Positions 24,601 through 38,900 of a stretch of 64,000 bases of DNA are shown here, one piece after another (position 1 is the first letter of the stretch; every line of letters begins with the position of its first letter). The notes beneath the pieces are model-generated. The model was not told the origin of the DNA. It saw only the letters and a program-made list of their open reading frames with translations, and did not search any database. The translations under genes and the position numbers were made by a program. The stretch comes from Pithys albifrons albifrons (Eukaryota; Chordata; Aves; Passeriformes; Thamnophilidae). The stretch lies in assembly GCF_047495875.1 (NCBI RefSeq), contig NC_092497.1, positions 33,921,375 through 33,985,374 of the forward strand. The letters are read 5' to 3'.

Positions 24601-26577
24601 ACATTGCCAGCCTGGATTTAATTGATATAGCTGAGTATTTAACAAACTTGTTATCTCTTTGTGTTATGCTATAATGAACACCGCAGTAATTTTGTCAGTG
24701 TCGCAGACAAGTGACATAATTGAAAACTTTTTAAGTTTAAGGAGTTAGGGTTTCAAACCATAAAAACAATCTCAATGCTGAGTAAGATTTCTTAAAATTT
24801 TTAATCAACAAAGTAGTCCAGTATTTGTTTCATCTAGACTGTCTTTGAATTAGTTGAAAAGCTCCTCTGCTCAGCTTTTAATATGTCTTCTAAAACATAG
24901 AAATGATTGTATTTTCACTGCTGAGAGATGACAAGTTGAGTGCAAAAGCACACATATAAAAGCAAACTGTTCCACAGTGCTCATAACACATTAGGAAGTT
25001 AAGTTTGAGAGGAGAAGATTATGTTTGGGAAATAGTTTCTCAAAGAATAGAAAGGCGAATGGTGAAAATCAATTTGCTATAACAAACAGGTATGAGAAAC
25101 ACTGCTGGAGGACTTGGAAAAACTTTATACTGTGGGATAGCTATGCCAGTTAATGTTTCAATGCCTTGACTGTCGTTGTTTGTACATCTGGAGTTGCATT
25201 GTCTCCCATGAAAGGGTAATCCAGCCTGTTCAATGGTAACAAGTCTTTTGCTGAAACAGTGAAGTATCAGATTTTGCACCATGTGAGACAGCTACTCCTA
25301 CTTCACATTTCTCCTTCATCAGTATGCCTGACACTTCAGAGTATGGCTCAGACTTCCCTTTGTTAATGGAAGAGAAAGAGGATCTCTATGCTCTTCCATT
25401 ATTAGTATCTTTTATTTTCCTATTTCACTTTGCTGTTTAATACATGTGGCTTATGCCTAAATCCCCTTCAGGATTTAGTTTAGAAAGTTAGGTTCAAGTG
25501 AACTGAAACTTGAACAGCCTTCTCAAAAAATTTGTTCTATAAGGAATGTTAATAGTAATGAGAAAAAAACCCAATCATGCTGGTTTTGTGAGTACTCTAT
25601 GCATCACTGTTGACTGCAAAACCTGAGAAACCAGTCAAATGCAGGTTTGTGTCCCTTAAAGCAGAAGAGCGTAGTGGGTTAGAATCACTGGCACGGATGG
25701 GCCAGGCAGTGATGGCATTAGTAAGCTTTCCTCTTTCAGTGCTTCAGAAGACGGAAGTAGTAACTAGTAACTGAAATAAAACCAACACTCACTTCTGGGT
25801 GATAATTACAGAGGTCTGGAGCAGTCCTGTTGCTTCCAGGCTCTGCATCCAAACCCAGGCATCTCAGCAGTGAGAAAATGAGATGCAGATTGCTTCCTTA
25901 CAGAACCATTCCTGATGCACCTTTATTTTAGTCCTACTGTGAGTAAATCGAGGGTTTGTGGGCTCTATGTCTCAGCTCATTAAAAGTGTTGACTAAGTTG
26001 TGTCAGCATGGATAGATATCAAATAGTATTTGATATTTAGTATATTAAATTTAAATGCATTTTAAGGCTTCCAATGTGGAAGAAAGGCTTTTTCAGCTTC
26101 TTTTCCGTAAAGGAAAACAGTGAGGAGTTTGTTCAGCTGCTGCATGCAGAAGAAATACATCTAGGCATTCATTGCGTAACTGTGGGGAAGGAGGGGTTTT
26201 AGCTTTCTCCTTGTTCAGCTTATTTCTTAAATGCATTATACAAGTTAATTGTAATAACACTCTGTGAAAAATACCTCTTGGAACTATGAAGAAATGGTCT
26301 GTGCTGTACTGGGTTCCCACATCAGATGCTTTTGAGTTTAATTTTGTTGAAGACACATATACTGTCGTTCCATGCTGCTATACTATGGCAAGTGCTCAGT
26401 AGCAACTGAGTAACTGGTACTTTGTAAATAGCCACAGGTTCAATGGCTATTCTTGACATACAGCTTAAAATTGCCTTTCATTATTGTTATTTCTTTTTTT
26501 GCTTTATTTGTTTTGATCTGTATTCTGAAATCCTGTCGCTTATCTTTTCCCTCTGTGTATGTGTGTCCATGTTCCAG
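21601..26577. other. CEMIP2: CEMIP2 first intron, 3' part
   Basis: No recognised mobile element. A weak exon-like stretch at 24527-24569 (good acceptor ttttttcctttag, donor ATG followed by GTAAAA) is the only other candidate untranslated exon. Confidence 0.4.
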
Positions 26578-26914
26578 TGACTTTATAACATGCAAGACAC
26601 TGATGCCAGGGGGAGCTCCCCTGCATTCCTCCAGCCTCAGAACGGAAGCAGTCACAGGTCTTCGGGGTATGTCCCAGGGAGAATTGCCCCTCTACGTCCC
26701 CCACCGCCCTCGCAGAGCCATGCTGCAGCTGAATTTACCTCAGCAAGACAAGAAGCCCGGACAAGACTCCCACCCTTACCAGTGGAGCAGCACCGCCGAC
26801 AGGCAGAAGCCAACAGGCATAAAAATACTCTTATTTGCTTTGCAATTTCTAGCCTTTCACTTTTTGTTGCACTGGGGATTTTTTTGGGAATAGCTTCAAG
26901 ATATGCTCCAGATG
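26578..26914 (+). CDS. CEMIP2: CEMIP2 coding exon 1 (start codon, cytoplasmic tail, membrane anchor)
   Basis: The acceptor (gtccatgttccag) ends at 26577. An in-frame TGA at 26578-26580 lies directly upstream of ATG 26590, which has A at -3, so the start is fixed. Codons 1-108 plus one base. The tail holds the family motif PAFLQPQNG and a proline-rich run RPPPP near residue 36-40. Residues 80-102 are a hydrophobic signal-anchor (ICFAISSLSLFVALGIFLGI) preceded by basic RHK, giving a type II topology. The donor is GATG followed by GTAAGT. Confidence 0.96.
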
Positions 26915-29900
26915 GTAAGTTCTTTTGCAAACAAAATAATCCTAGAAGTTATACTATCTGTGAACATAACTCGGTAAGTCAGCATCAGGATTAGTGTTGG
27001 AAGTTAAGTGCAAAAATAGGACACTTACTGCCATTTTAACATTAAAGGAAGCAGTGTTTGGGGCAAAGATCATCTCTTTTTTTCTATTATCAGTGTCATT
27101 TTTATTATGCATGATTTGATTTAGTTACATGGAACAGAAAGGCATAGTAGTAAATAAAGATAACTGGTGAGGGGTAGAAAAAGCATGAATGTTTTATAAG
27201 CGTAATTATTTTTGTCTGCAAACCTATCTCATAGATTCACAAATTGTAAACAAAATGAAATCCTATCTGTTTAAGCAAATAGTAAAAAGCATTCAAGTAA
27301 AAAACATTTAAAAATCTGTGAGAACCTATACTAACATTTGTGTTTGTTTTGTTTATACACAAATCAGGCAGAGACCTTTTTGGATCTATAGGCTCTGGAT
27401 TTCGGGTTTTTTTCATCTCATTTAGAAAACTAGCTAACTTTTGTGGAATTTGGAGAGTCTCTGAAATGTGTCATTGTCTGTAAAGCATGAACATGTGATG
27501 TGATTAACTGTTGATTACAAAATGCACATCCTTCTGGCCAGTTACTCCTAGGAGTTGCTATGAGGTGCAGTTGATAAATGCTGGTGGTAGTTTGCAGCAT
27601 AGGTTGATTTGGTTGTTTCACTTGAAATTTTGGGGTGTTTTTAAGGCAGAAATCAGATTTCTAAAAGCTAAACAGGATTTTGAATTGAAACTGTTGGTAA
27701 TTGTAATAACATATTTAGACTTCTCTGTGGCTTTTGACATAGTAATTAATCAAGATGCAGTTTCCAAAGTCAGTGCAACACAGGCTGAACAAATCAGATA
27801 ATCTATTGAATATTTCAGATGACTGTACAAAATGAATGCACACATCCAACTGAAGTGCTCTTGGTGGTGGCTTGCTGAGATGTTTTGGATGAAGTTACTG
27901 AGTTTTCCTAATAATTATGAAGGAAAACAACAAAACCTTAAGGAGTAGTAAGTGGAAGGTTACCCCTGTGTTGTGATTCAGATCACTGGTAACTACTTTG
28001 GTTACATTGAACAGAAGTCTGAAGGTGGTTCTTCTCTGTGGCGCTGCACAATAGGACAAGAGTTAACAGACAGAAACTGATGCACAGGAAATTCCACCTT
28101 AGTGTGAGGAAGAATTCCACTGTGTAGGTGGCTATGCAGTAGAACAGGTTGCCCAGAGAGGCTGTGGAGTCTCCCTCACTGGAGATATTCAAGAGCCACC
28201 TGGACACAATCCTTTGCTGTGTATTCTGGGATGACACCACCTGAGCAGGGAGGTTGGACCAGATGACCCACTGTGGTCCCTTCCAGCTTTTTACCCATTC
28301 TGTGATACTGTGAAACTCTGCCATAAAAGAAGATCCTGTGGGTACCAAGGAAATTCTGGCTAACGTTTTAATCTTGCAGTATAGTTGTTGGAGCAACTTC
28401 CCAAAAGTTCCCCAGCAGTTTGAAATGTTCACAGGCTTAGCTCCAACACGAGCATATGCTGTACTGCAGTCAATGACACCAATCACAGTTAGGTGTGTTC
28501 ATCTTCAGGGCTAGTTGGAAATACATACTGTTAAGTACTTTTAATGTGACACTTGGTAGCAATTGCTTGTAAATCCTAAACCTCCAGCATACCTTCCTCA
28601 AAGGGAAAATGTTACTTGTCTGCATTTCTGTTCCTGCCTGTCAGCTGGTTTCTTTTTTCCTCCTTGCTTTTATCATCCTGTCATCTCTTTTTCTAAGAAG
28701 TCATGAACACTAGAGATCAGGAAGAGCACTGGAAATGCAGTTTCCTTCCACATTGCTCTGTGCTTGTGCTGCAGGGTCAGGATGACAAGCTGGATAGGTT
28801 TTCAGTGAAAAGGTCTGCTTTGCACTTGCAGCTCTTGACTGGAGCTTGCCCAAGGTAAACAGGATACTCAGAAAATTTAACTGCCCAACTGTGATAAACT
28901 TCTGAGCACAGTACAACACTGGTAACTTTTTCCCGGAGGCCTTAAAAACTCCAGACTTGGTGTCTAAGCAGGTAGAAACTATTTAACTGTATCTTGAGAA
29001 CTGTTTCCTGCCCATCTTTTCTCCTTCCAAATTTTGTATGCTTTCTCCATGGAAAATTCTATAGTCTATTATTTTTGTCAAGATGTTTTCCTGTGGGTGG
29101 AGTAGTGTATTTTTCCTCAACGATTTGCAAAACCACCTCTTCCTCCCCCCTGCTATTTGAAGGAATTAAACTGTTAGGAGAGCTGGCCCACTTTTACAGA
29201 AATGCTCTGAAGCAGAGAATTGACTTGAAAAGTTTTCAGCATGAGTGGCTAAATTTGGCAAGGTCATCACTGCCTAGTGGCTTCTGATCTCGTCTTCCTG
29301 TTTTCATTTAACCTTAACTGTAGAGGCAATGACTGTCATCTGCAAAACCTAGCTGGTAATTTTGGAGGTAACAAGCATACGGTGAAGTCCTAAGTATCTG
29401 ATGTTTCCATGCAGCCCACTGTAATTACTAAGGGAGAATTTGAAAACACTCTGCTGAGCACATCAGATCCATTTGCCAAAAAGTTGATCAACTGCCTCAG
29501 AAGGATGTTTGTGTTGCTAGAGTGCCTGTTTCTGATGGCTTTCTTGATGGATTGCAATATACAGCAGATATTTAAAATTGTATTTTTTTTAGTTACTGTG
29601 CTATACCTCTTCTTTCTGACTCAACAGAAAAGTTTACAGTCACTAGATCTGTTTCTGTGATTCACACTAAGCAGAAGTCATCAAGTTGTGCACTCATGTT
29701 TTCCTCACACTGCCCTTTGCTACCAGCCAGGAAATAAGCATTTCTTCATAGTGCTTATGTGTGTGGTATCTGGGGAAAAGGGGTTAGGGACTCTGCATGA
29801 GTCAGGCAGTAGACTTGCCTTCATCTGGTGAGTGCTCAGCGGTCTTGCTAATTTCAATACTGTTTGCTTTTTGGCTCTCCCTCATTGAATTACATTTTCT

Positions 29901-32900
29901 AAGTGCTGCCTTCACTGGATCCTCTCAAAAGATTTTATTTTGGTTTTGTATTATTACTTGTATGTCTTTTGCCCTTTGCAGTTTTCTAGTTTTTCCCCAC
30001 TGGTAGTCAAATCTTGGTGTATGTGGGTTTCCTGAGCGGGGAAGAATTTGAAATGCAGAGTTAATACCGAAGGAAAAAGATTTCTGTCAGCAAACTAAGG
30101 CTGGCTTGTGTTAAACTTGTGGATAGGTTTTGCTTTCTTTAGATTTTGCAAGAATGGACTATTGCTAATAGGTTTTTGCCTCTGAAATTGCACTTCAGAT
30201 GTGTGGGTGTTTTTTTCCGGAAGATAGATTGTGAAAAGGCTGGTTTTGACTGTTACTCTCCCTTTGGCTGCCAACATGTTTGTTCTGGCATCTTTTTAGT
30301 TGTCTTTTGCATAAGAAAAATATTTTTAATCTGATTTTGGTAAGATATTCCAAGAAATATACTTTCTGTTTTTTGCATTATGCCTCTGCTGCTGCCTTAC
30401 TCAGATGATTAATATGCTAAGAGGTGCATGTTGTAAATACTACATTGGTGTACCTTCATCTGAAATCACACAAGCCTTTAATTTCCTGCTGCTGCTGCTT
30501 TTCCTTTTCTAGCCCTGTAGCTTGGCATTGTTGCCTGTGTAATGCCAGACCTGCAGTGGGGTTTCGGCAAGGATTGCATGTATCTCTACTCTAGCATGGT
30601 TTGTAGCCCAATATTTGAGCTGATTTCCTAAGGGATACAAATCAATAAGTTTAAACACAAATGTCTTGTCTCCCAGGAAACATTAGGTATTATATTAAAT
30701 ATACTAAGAATGTCTTGTCACTCTTATCCCTTACCTGCAAACTTACACTGAAAGAAGTGATTTTGCCGCTTAAAAGCAAGAAGGTACCAGCCTTTCTCAC
30801 ATAAGGAAGAGACTTTGACGGAAGTGAGATACCTAGATGCTTTACAACCATGTTAGTTAGCCTGGGTAACTGGCCTAAGATGTCCAGTGCTCAGTGTGAC
30901 TGCTCTGTGTCTGAGTGCATCCTGCTCGCCTCTTGTCATCTACTACAGGTGTTACAGCAAATAAGAAAAAAATCAGATGGTCTTCAAAAGTATGTATATT
31001 CAACAATGTGTGATTATCAATAGTTTAGTTCAGTGTAAGAACGCCTTCTACCCTTGATAGTTAGCTATCTTTCAGGTGTCTTTTTGGCTGCTCAAATACA
31101 AACAGTAGTATCAGTGGCTGCAGTGTTGTAACCATGGAAAGAGGTGGGAATCCTTTGTGAGTGACTACCTCTCTCTTACTCATGTTCATCCTAATGATTC
31201 CTTGATTGATGTGATGATGTTTGTGTTTTAAAAGTTGAATTTCACACTGTATTGCAGAGAATTGTCCTGATCAGAATCCTCGTCTTAAAAACTGGAGCCC
31301 TGGAAAGGATCCTGAAAAACAAGTTTTTATCAAAAAAGGGGATTTGTTTCGTCTGAATTCAGATGCTACAGTACACTCTATAGTTATACAGGATGGAGGT
31401 ATAAAACAGCAAGATAAACACCATGCTTCAGTGTTCTGTGTATTTTTTGCTTCTGTGATAACATAAAAATACATTGGAAATTTATGTTGCATCTTATTTA
31501 CCAGTTGCTGTGCTTTTACTTTTCAGCCTGCTACCAGGTCAGGTATATCATTCAAAAGATGAATGAAAACTGTAATATCTTTTCAGTGCAGCACTAATGT
31601 AGTTTTCTGTGTGATATAGTAAAACGATATTGTTCAGTAGCCTTCTTTGTACGAGATCCATTTGTCTTCTGATGGTAATTGTTGTATATTAGTAATCCTA
31701 CCAATATGGCAGAAAAATATTAGGAATAAAACAAACAAATTCTTACAAAGATAAATCACAATTGGTAGCAGTTACCTTCCCAAATATTCTGAAATATATG
31801 TAAGAACATAACAGCTTAATGCATGGGCATAGAAAATAAATCTGTAATTTTTCTGTTGTTTTATTGCAGAACTTGGTTTTTTGAGCCTATCTGAATTTTG
31901 CTTTGACATACAGAAATTCTTTCTTTTAGGTTTACTTGTTTTTGCTGATGATAAAGAAGGTTCTAAAAATATTACCTTGAGAACTCGATTTATCCTGATA
32001 AAGGATGGTGGAATGCTTCATGTTGGAGCAGAGAAATGCCACTATAAATCCAAAGCAACTATTATTTTGTATGGCAAGTCAAATGAAGGTGCTGATGTGC
32101 CAGAATTTGGTAAAAAATTCATTGGTGTGGGTCCTAAAGGAACACTGGAGTTGCATGGGCAGCAGAAGGTATCATGGACTCTTTTGTCAAAGACTATGTA
32201 TTTCTCAGGGCTAGCTTATGGTCCTTATGCGTTTGAAAAGAATTTTTCCCGAGGACTAAATGTTAGAGTGATCGATCAGGACACAGCAGAGATTTTGGAA
32301 GTGCTGAAGTTTGATACTCATGAATTTTCAGAAGAAAGCTTGAAGCTCCAAAACTTACTGAAAAATGGAAGTCCTGGTCGCATTATTGCTATTGCTGTAG
32401 GAGATTCGGCTGCTAAAAATCTATTGGAGGAAACCAGAGTGACTATTCAAAATCTTCTGGGAAGTAAGTTTGTCAGAGGATTAAGTTACAGGTAAGTATT
32501 TTATTTTTGCTTTTGTGCTGAGTAAAGATGAAATGCAGATTCTGCTGTGGAGGATTTGTTAACTTTGACAGTGTCGACAGTGTTTGTACATGAAGTTTTC
32601 AGAGAATTCTCAGTGTTGCTTGTAGTTCTGCAGTAATAGTATTCATTTAGTGATAGAGTGCAGAGGCTGGTAGTTACAGGTATCTGTGTGTCAGACTTTT
32701 ATTTCTTACTCATAATTGCTGTCTTTCACTGTTGTTTACCGAAATGAAAACTGAGTGCGGCAAGGATTTTTCTCTCATTCTAAACACAGGTAGAAAACAG
32801 CTTCTAGGTGAAGCTTTTAATGCCTGTGTCTTTAGAGAAGCAAGTAGTGGAAATAAGTGATCTTTAGGGTCCCTACCAATGCAAACCATTCTGTGATTCT

Positions 32901-35900
32901 AAGAGATGCTAATACTGGGTATCAAACAGCATCTTATTAATACTCCTGAACTGTTGAAATGAAAGTACATTACCCCTCCACTGAGACTACAAAGGAACTT
33001 ATCTGTAAAATTATTTTGTAATTGAAGTGCACTTATAAGATATTTCTGTATCTTGTGACCATTCTTTTCAGTTGGTCATGATTTGGATGGTGAGAGAGTA
33101 GAAGAGGTTTAATGAGAATTATTAAAGCAGAAAACTTAAACTACTGTGCTGTTCATTTAGTTCTTGCAAATACCTTTTTACAATGCATGTTTTGGACTTT
33201 GCTTTGTGCTGCAGAGGGTTATCCACACTGCTCTGGGCATACAAAGCAATATGGCCAAGACAGCTAGTGGTGTCCTGGTTTTGTATCAGCAGTAGTGTTG
33301 CCAGCAGGACCAGGGCAGTGATTTTTCCCTCTGTATTGAGCACTGGTAACATCACACCTGGAGTCCTGTGTCCAGTTCTGGGTCCCTCATGACCAGGAAA
33401 ACATTGAGGTGCTGCAGCTTGTCCAGAGAAGAGCAGTGAAGCTGGTGAAGGGTCTAGAGAGTAATTCACATGAGGAGCAGCTGAGGGAGCTGGGGGTGTT
33501 TAGCTTGCAGAAGAGGAGGCTGGGGGGAGACCTTATCACTGTCTGCAACTGCCAGGAAAGAGACTGTTAGCTACGTTGGGGTTGGTCTCCTAAGTAGCTA
33601 GTTAGAGGACAAGAGGACTTAACTTCAACCTACACCAAGGGAGGTTCAGGTTGGTCATCAGGAGGAATTTCTTTATGAAAGAGATTGTTAAGCATTTAAA
33701 CAGACTGCCCATGGAGATGGGAGGATGCCCAGGGATCCCTGGAGTTGTTAAAGAAATGCCTGGACATGGCATTTAGTCTCTTAACTGATGTCAGTCTGTT
33801 CTTCAGCTGCCATTGAGGTGGTGTTGTATAACCTCTTTGTATTGTCCAGTGTTTTCCAGAAAATTGGTCATTTAGTTTTTCTGTTCTATTCTTATCCTCT
33901 AACATCTGGATTCCTGTTAGTTTCCTCCCTATGCTTTGGCAGAGGCAGGCTAGTGCATCAGTCAGGATGGCATGTTCTAACCTCAGTTCCCATCAGGAAC
34001 ACATTGATGTCACTGCCTGTGTAAGTGTGGAGTCATGGAATGGAAAGCATTTGCAGTGCTGCATCTGAAGCAGTTTGGTCAGGAATGCCAAGAACTGGAT
34101 GTCCTGTAATAGACCACCACTTCCTGAAAGCAGCGAAGCCCATGTGGCTTCATGTTGTTCAGATTTTGGTGCAGTCTGCCCATCCTGTCTGAGAGGTGTA
34201 GATGGTTTTAATATCTGCCTTTGAATCAATCATTAGCAACAACTGCAGTCAAGCTAACTGACACTATTTTCATTTGGGATGAATGATTCAACTTTAATGA
34301 TTCAAAATTGTCCAGCTTTTTAATAGATGATCTTGACTGCTTCCTCTTCACACATCATTATGGCATTAGAGAGGACAGCAAAATAGACTTGTTTTGAACT
34401 AGGTGCCAGCTTTCTGTGGCATGTTGTTTGCTTTTAACTTCCAAAAACTTTGGTGCATTGAGCAGAGCCATGGGAAGGGCAAGTACATCCAGGGTAGTTC
34501 CCTGCTCTGTGCTGGTGGTTAGCCAAGTAGGTGTCCAGCTGAGGGAAGGATCAGGGAAGGATGCAAAACAAAAGGTTTCAGCCTTCAGAAACATTGCTGA
34601 TCTCTCGTGCAAAGGTTGTGTAACAGGGTGCAGTTCCTTTTCTGGATCTGAGCATTGTGAAAGATGCAAAAGCTATTGCCCATCCAACACAGTGGCCACT
34701 GCCAATGGCCACTGCTGGCTGTGTCCTTTCCTCTTGGCCTGATGAACATGTCCTCCCCTGGGAGTCCTGATCACTGCTTTGGGGTGCTGCTGGCTGGTGG
34801 CAGTGGGCCATGGCAGGAGCGTTGACACTGGCTCCTGGTTGTCCTGTGCCCTACTAAACCTGATTAGGGGTAGGATCCTATATTGCTTTTGTCACTTATC
34901 TCTAGTAATTCTGCTTTTGGAAAAAGGTGTATCTTGCTGAATGTTTTTTCTAAACTGTGTATGAAAATCTCATCCAGTAAGAGCTCTTGTATTTGCCCAT
35001 TCATATATTGGACATGCAGTTGTTTTAAACAATTTTTCTTTTCAAGGAGTTCTGCCCATTTTCTTCTACATTTTCAAGTTGCATTTTAAAATTAATTTGG
35101 AAGAGCAGGCAAAAGAGTTTTTTTGACTTCAGTGCTCAATGTTTTTGTAAAGAATTTGTTAGGCGCCATTAAATTTAAACATTTACCTTTGATTTTCACA
35201 GGCAAGCCTGGGCTTTAGTTGGTGTTATAGGTGGTGGAAATTCTTCCTGTAATGAATCAGTGAGAAACTATGAAAACCACAGCACTGGTGGGAAAGCTCT
35301 TGCTCAGAAAGAGTTTTTCACAGTGGACGGTCAGAAGTTTGTTGTGAGAGCTTACAGCGAATGGAATGATGGTAGGAAAGTGTTTTGTGAAATCCTACAG
35401 TTGGGGAAGAAAAAAAAGTATGTGCTTTTTTTTTTTTTTGCTGGAGTGGTTGGTTGCAGTTCAGATTTTTCAGTACTACTGTAAGTTGGTTTTGCTTGCT
35501 ATGGATGAAGTATGAGGATATTATTCTTCAGAACTACCTATTTTACAAATCTGTTTGTATACAGTATGTGAGCAGTATCATACTAAGAATCTTAATTTTT
35601 AGTATATTTTGATGGAGTTAGGGGTGTTATAAATGCTGACACTTTTTTACATTTTAGTAATTTTTCAGCTGCATATATTTTAAATCTAAGCTTCTGAGAT
35701 GTTGATTATGGTGCTAAAAAAAGAAAACTTGATAGAAGCCAAGAGAAATGTTTTATTGCAATTTTCTGTTACTGTTTGAATGCTGAACTTTAGGCAGCTC
35801 TTCTTATATAATGTTGGACCTTGGACCAAGGGTTGGACTTGATGATCTCGGAGGTCTTTTCCAACCCAATCGATTCTATGATTCTATGAAATCTGTGGTC

Positions 35901-38900
35901 TAAAAAGCTAGAAGGCCTACCACTTTATCCTTTATATATTTTTTAAACTTATGATATCTTTGATCTGAGTTTTTATAGGTAGTCATCTCTTTCTGTTTTT
36001 AAAATTACTAAGCAATATGGTGTTTTCCTCATAAGAATTTTTTTATGATAGTCATGCATTTATTTGTTAAGCAATGAAGCTATTAGTTATCATCCTTTTA
36101 CTGTTCATTATGGCCCTATGAAAATGTATAGACTTGTATTTTTAAAAAAAATAATCCTCCAAAATACTTCTTTTACTTTCTGGTACTCTAAAGTTAGGTT
36201 CAAGAGATAGCAAAAACAGCTGAACTTGTTCAAATCCATCGTAAGCCAGTGAAATACCATGTGTGTGTCATTTAGTCTGCCAAACTGTTCTATTAGTTGT
36301 GCTTAAAAGTCCCTCTACTTTGTTTTCCAGTACCTTTATTATATCTGCAGAGTTTAAAATGGCAAAAAAATGTCACTCAAAACAAGCAGAGGTAGTTGGA
36401 CCTACAAATTGTTGCCATAAGCTATTAGGGTATTTTTTAAAAAAAGATTTTTCCTGTTGCTCTTAGTTACGTCTTTTCCCTTTGTTTTATTTGAGATCTA
36501 ATAAATAAGAAGGTTTTAAAAGTATCTCACACTGGCATGTTTGAGGTGAGAGTTGTAGTTTTGAAGGCTTTGGAGCTTGTGAAATACACATATTTTAATA
36601 GTAACCACTTGGGAATGGTTTCATAAAGGTAACTATAATCTTACATTGTGTTTACTTTTTGTTTTAATTAGGTGTCCCAATTTCAGGCTTCCAGGTAGAA
36701 GCAATAGGTGGAGTAATACTGAATCTTCTGGATGATGTTAGTAGTTGGGAACCTGAAGACCGGATTGTGGTTGCAAGCACAGACTATTCAATGTATCAGA
36801 CAGAGGAATTCACCCTTCTTCCCTGTCCAGAATGTACCAAACATCAGGTTAAAGTCAAAGGTATGAGAGTAGTCACCACTGGAAGTTCTGTGTGAAATAT
36901 GTATTCGCTCTTGGACAGTTCCTTGCAATGGGAGCAGTAAAGAACAGCCTTTTCACCTGTCTCTGCATGTCTTTGTTGCCTTACATATGAATGTGTAATT
37001 CTTCTTGGTACAAAATGGCTCTGTATAGTGTGAGGTCTGCCTCACAGCTTACTGTACTAACTTTTCTTTCTCATTTCTCCCCAGGTTCATTGAATGTCTT
37101 AGTTTTTTTCCAGGAAGATTATGTTTGTTTTTCTTCCTTGGCTTCTTTCTGTCTTTTCACAAGTTCTCTTTATTAGGTAGCTTGAATAGCTTTTCTGGTC
37201 ATTACCATTTCCTTTGTCTTTAGTGTCTTTCCCAGTTTGAACTGTTATCATTATAACTTTTTCTGTTGTTATTAAAAAAGGAGAAATTAAAGAAAAGGAA
37301 GAAAAAAGAAAATTCCAATATGAACCTGCCCCTCTTGTTTTTTTCTCCTTTGTCTCTACCTTCGACCACCAAAATGGTTCTGAAACAAGTGGCCCTTCTA
37401 AGACTCTGTTCACACAAGATAACCCTGACTAGTTGCAATCTGTTTGTTTTAGGGGATGTGATGCACACAAAATGGTCATGTCTGTTGTTGGCCATTTCCT
37501 TTTTCTGTGAGTCATTCTGCGTGACATCACAAGAGCCTCCCGGGAGACCGGCTTGCCAGCTATGCTTTCATGCATGTTTTCCTTCTGCTGCTCCACACCC
37601 ACTCCATGCTGGTGCCCTCCTCCTTGGGGGTCCTCTAGCTTCTGGTCTGGAGCTTTCCCTCTCACTCTTTCTGGTGGACTGCAGTGTCAGTCAGTAGTGC
37701 AAACTAATGAGCAGTGTTTTGCAGTGTTAGTTTGCAGCAGTTCAGTAGCGCTGTGCTGAATCTGGTGTTGTCCCATTTAATCTCATCATGCAACTTCCTC
37801 TTCTTCAAACTGCTCTTCTCTTTGTTCATTCTTGGAAACTTCCTGTGAATGCCCTCAAACTTCCTTATCCCCCTATGCCTTAAGGGACTGCCAGTCTATA
37901 TGTCCTCCTTGCAGTGAAATTTGCTTCCCATAGCATTTGTTAGCATGGGTCACATAGTTTTACTGCATTGAGAAATCTCAGGTATGGATAAAGCATATCT
38001 GAGTTTACCATATTATAGGCTGGAGAATACCAGGTTGCATGAAGCTGTAGTGATATCTTAGTGCCACTGAACATGATACTTCCTCAGCTTTGTTTTTAAG
38101 TGCCATGTTGTGTGTTTTATTGAGCACAGTGTTTTAAGGAGCAAGCTTAACTTGAAGATTGCAGTATGAAATTTAAGAAGCTTTTTGTCATGACTGAATA
38201 GTGTATGTGCAAAATTTTTTCTCTTGCAAATCGTGTGCTGTGAGAAAGCACATCTAAAGATTTTTTAAAAATACTCTGTTTTCACAAGATTTACAATATG
38301 GCATAAAATACAAAATTTTGGCCTTTTTTTTTTAAATTAAGTCTTATCTAAACTATTTATAGATCTTCAAAAGATGCCAACGATGGTGAACTTGCCCATT
38401 TGTGGTTTTTTTACTCTCAGTATAGTTTTCTTTGTCACAGTAACATATACAGTTTAAAAAATCCCCAAACCACCCTACATATTTGTTCTACAAAGAATAA
38501 ATTTTTTGTGGAAGGATAAACTTTACATGCTGAGAATACACTATCTTCTGAAATTATTTCTAGAAGTTTTGCTAGGTTCTTAGCTGTTTTCTCCTCTCTC
38601 TAGTAGGAAAACTGAAAAGTGTTGTGTGGTAGGAGCCCTAGTTGCCCTTTCTTCACTTGATTTATATTTGCTTGTCAAATACAGGGCAAAACAATAGCTA
38701 AACCTTCAGGGAGAGGAGTGCAGTCCTATTCACAGACATCTCTTGTCCTTTTAAATCTTCAACAGCAGATGCAGAGTTAATATCACCCTTTGTTTTCTTC
38801 TCTGGTAGTTTAGGTTTGTATCCTTCTGTAAGCCTTGAATGCATAGTGACAGTCTGTATTTGGCAATCAGAAAATGCATTTTTTAAGGTTTATAGGACCA

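Larger units (their letters stand above)
32492..35201. other. CEMIP2: CEMIP2 intron between coding exons 3 and 4
   Basis: It holds the two CR1 pieces at 32855-32900 and 33180-33785. The 33790-34860 part is moderately GC-richer with local repeats such as GGCCACTGCCAATGGCCACT near 34691, but no known family is recognised. Confidence 0.45.
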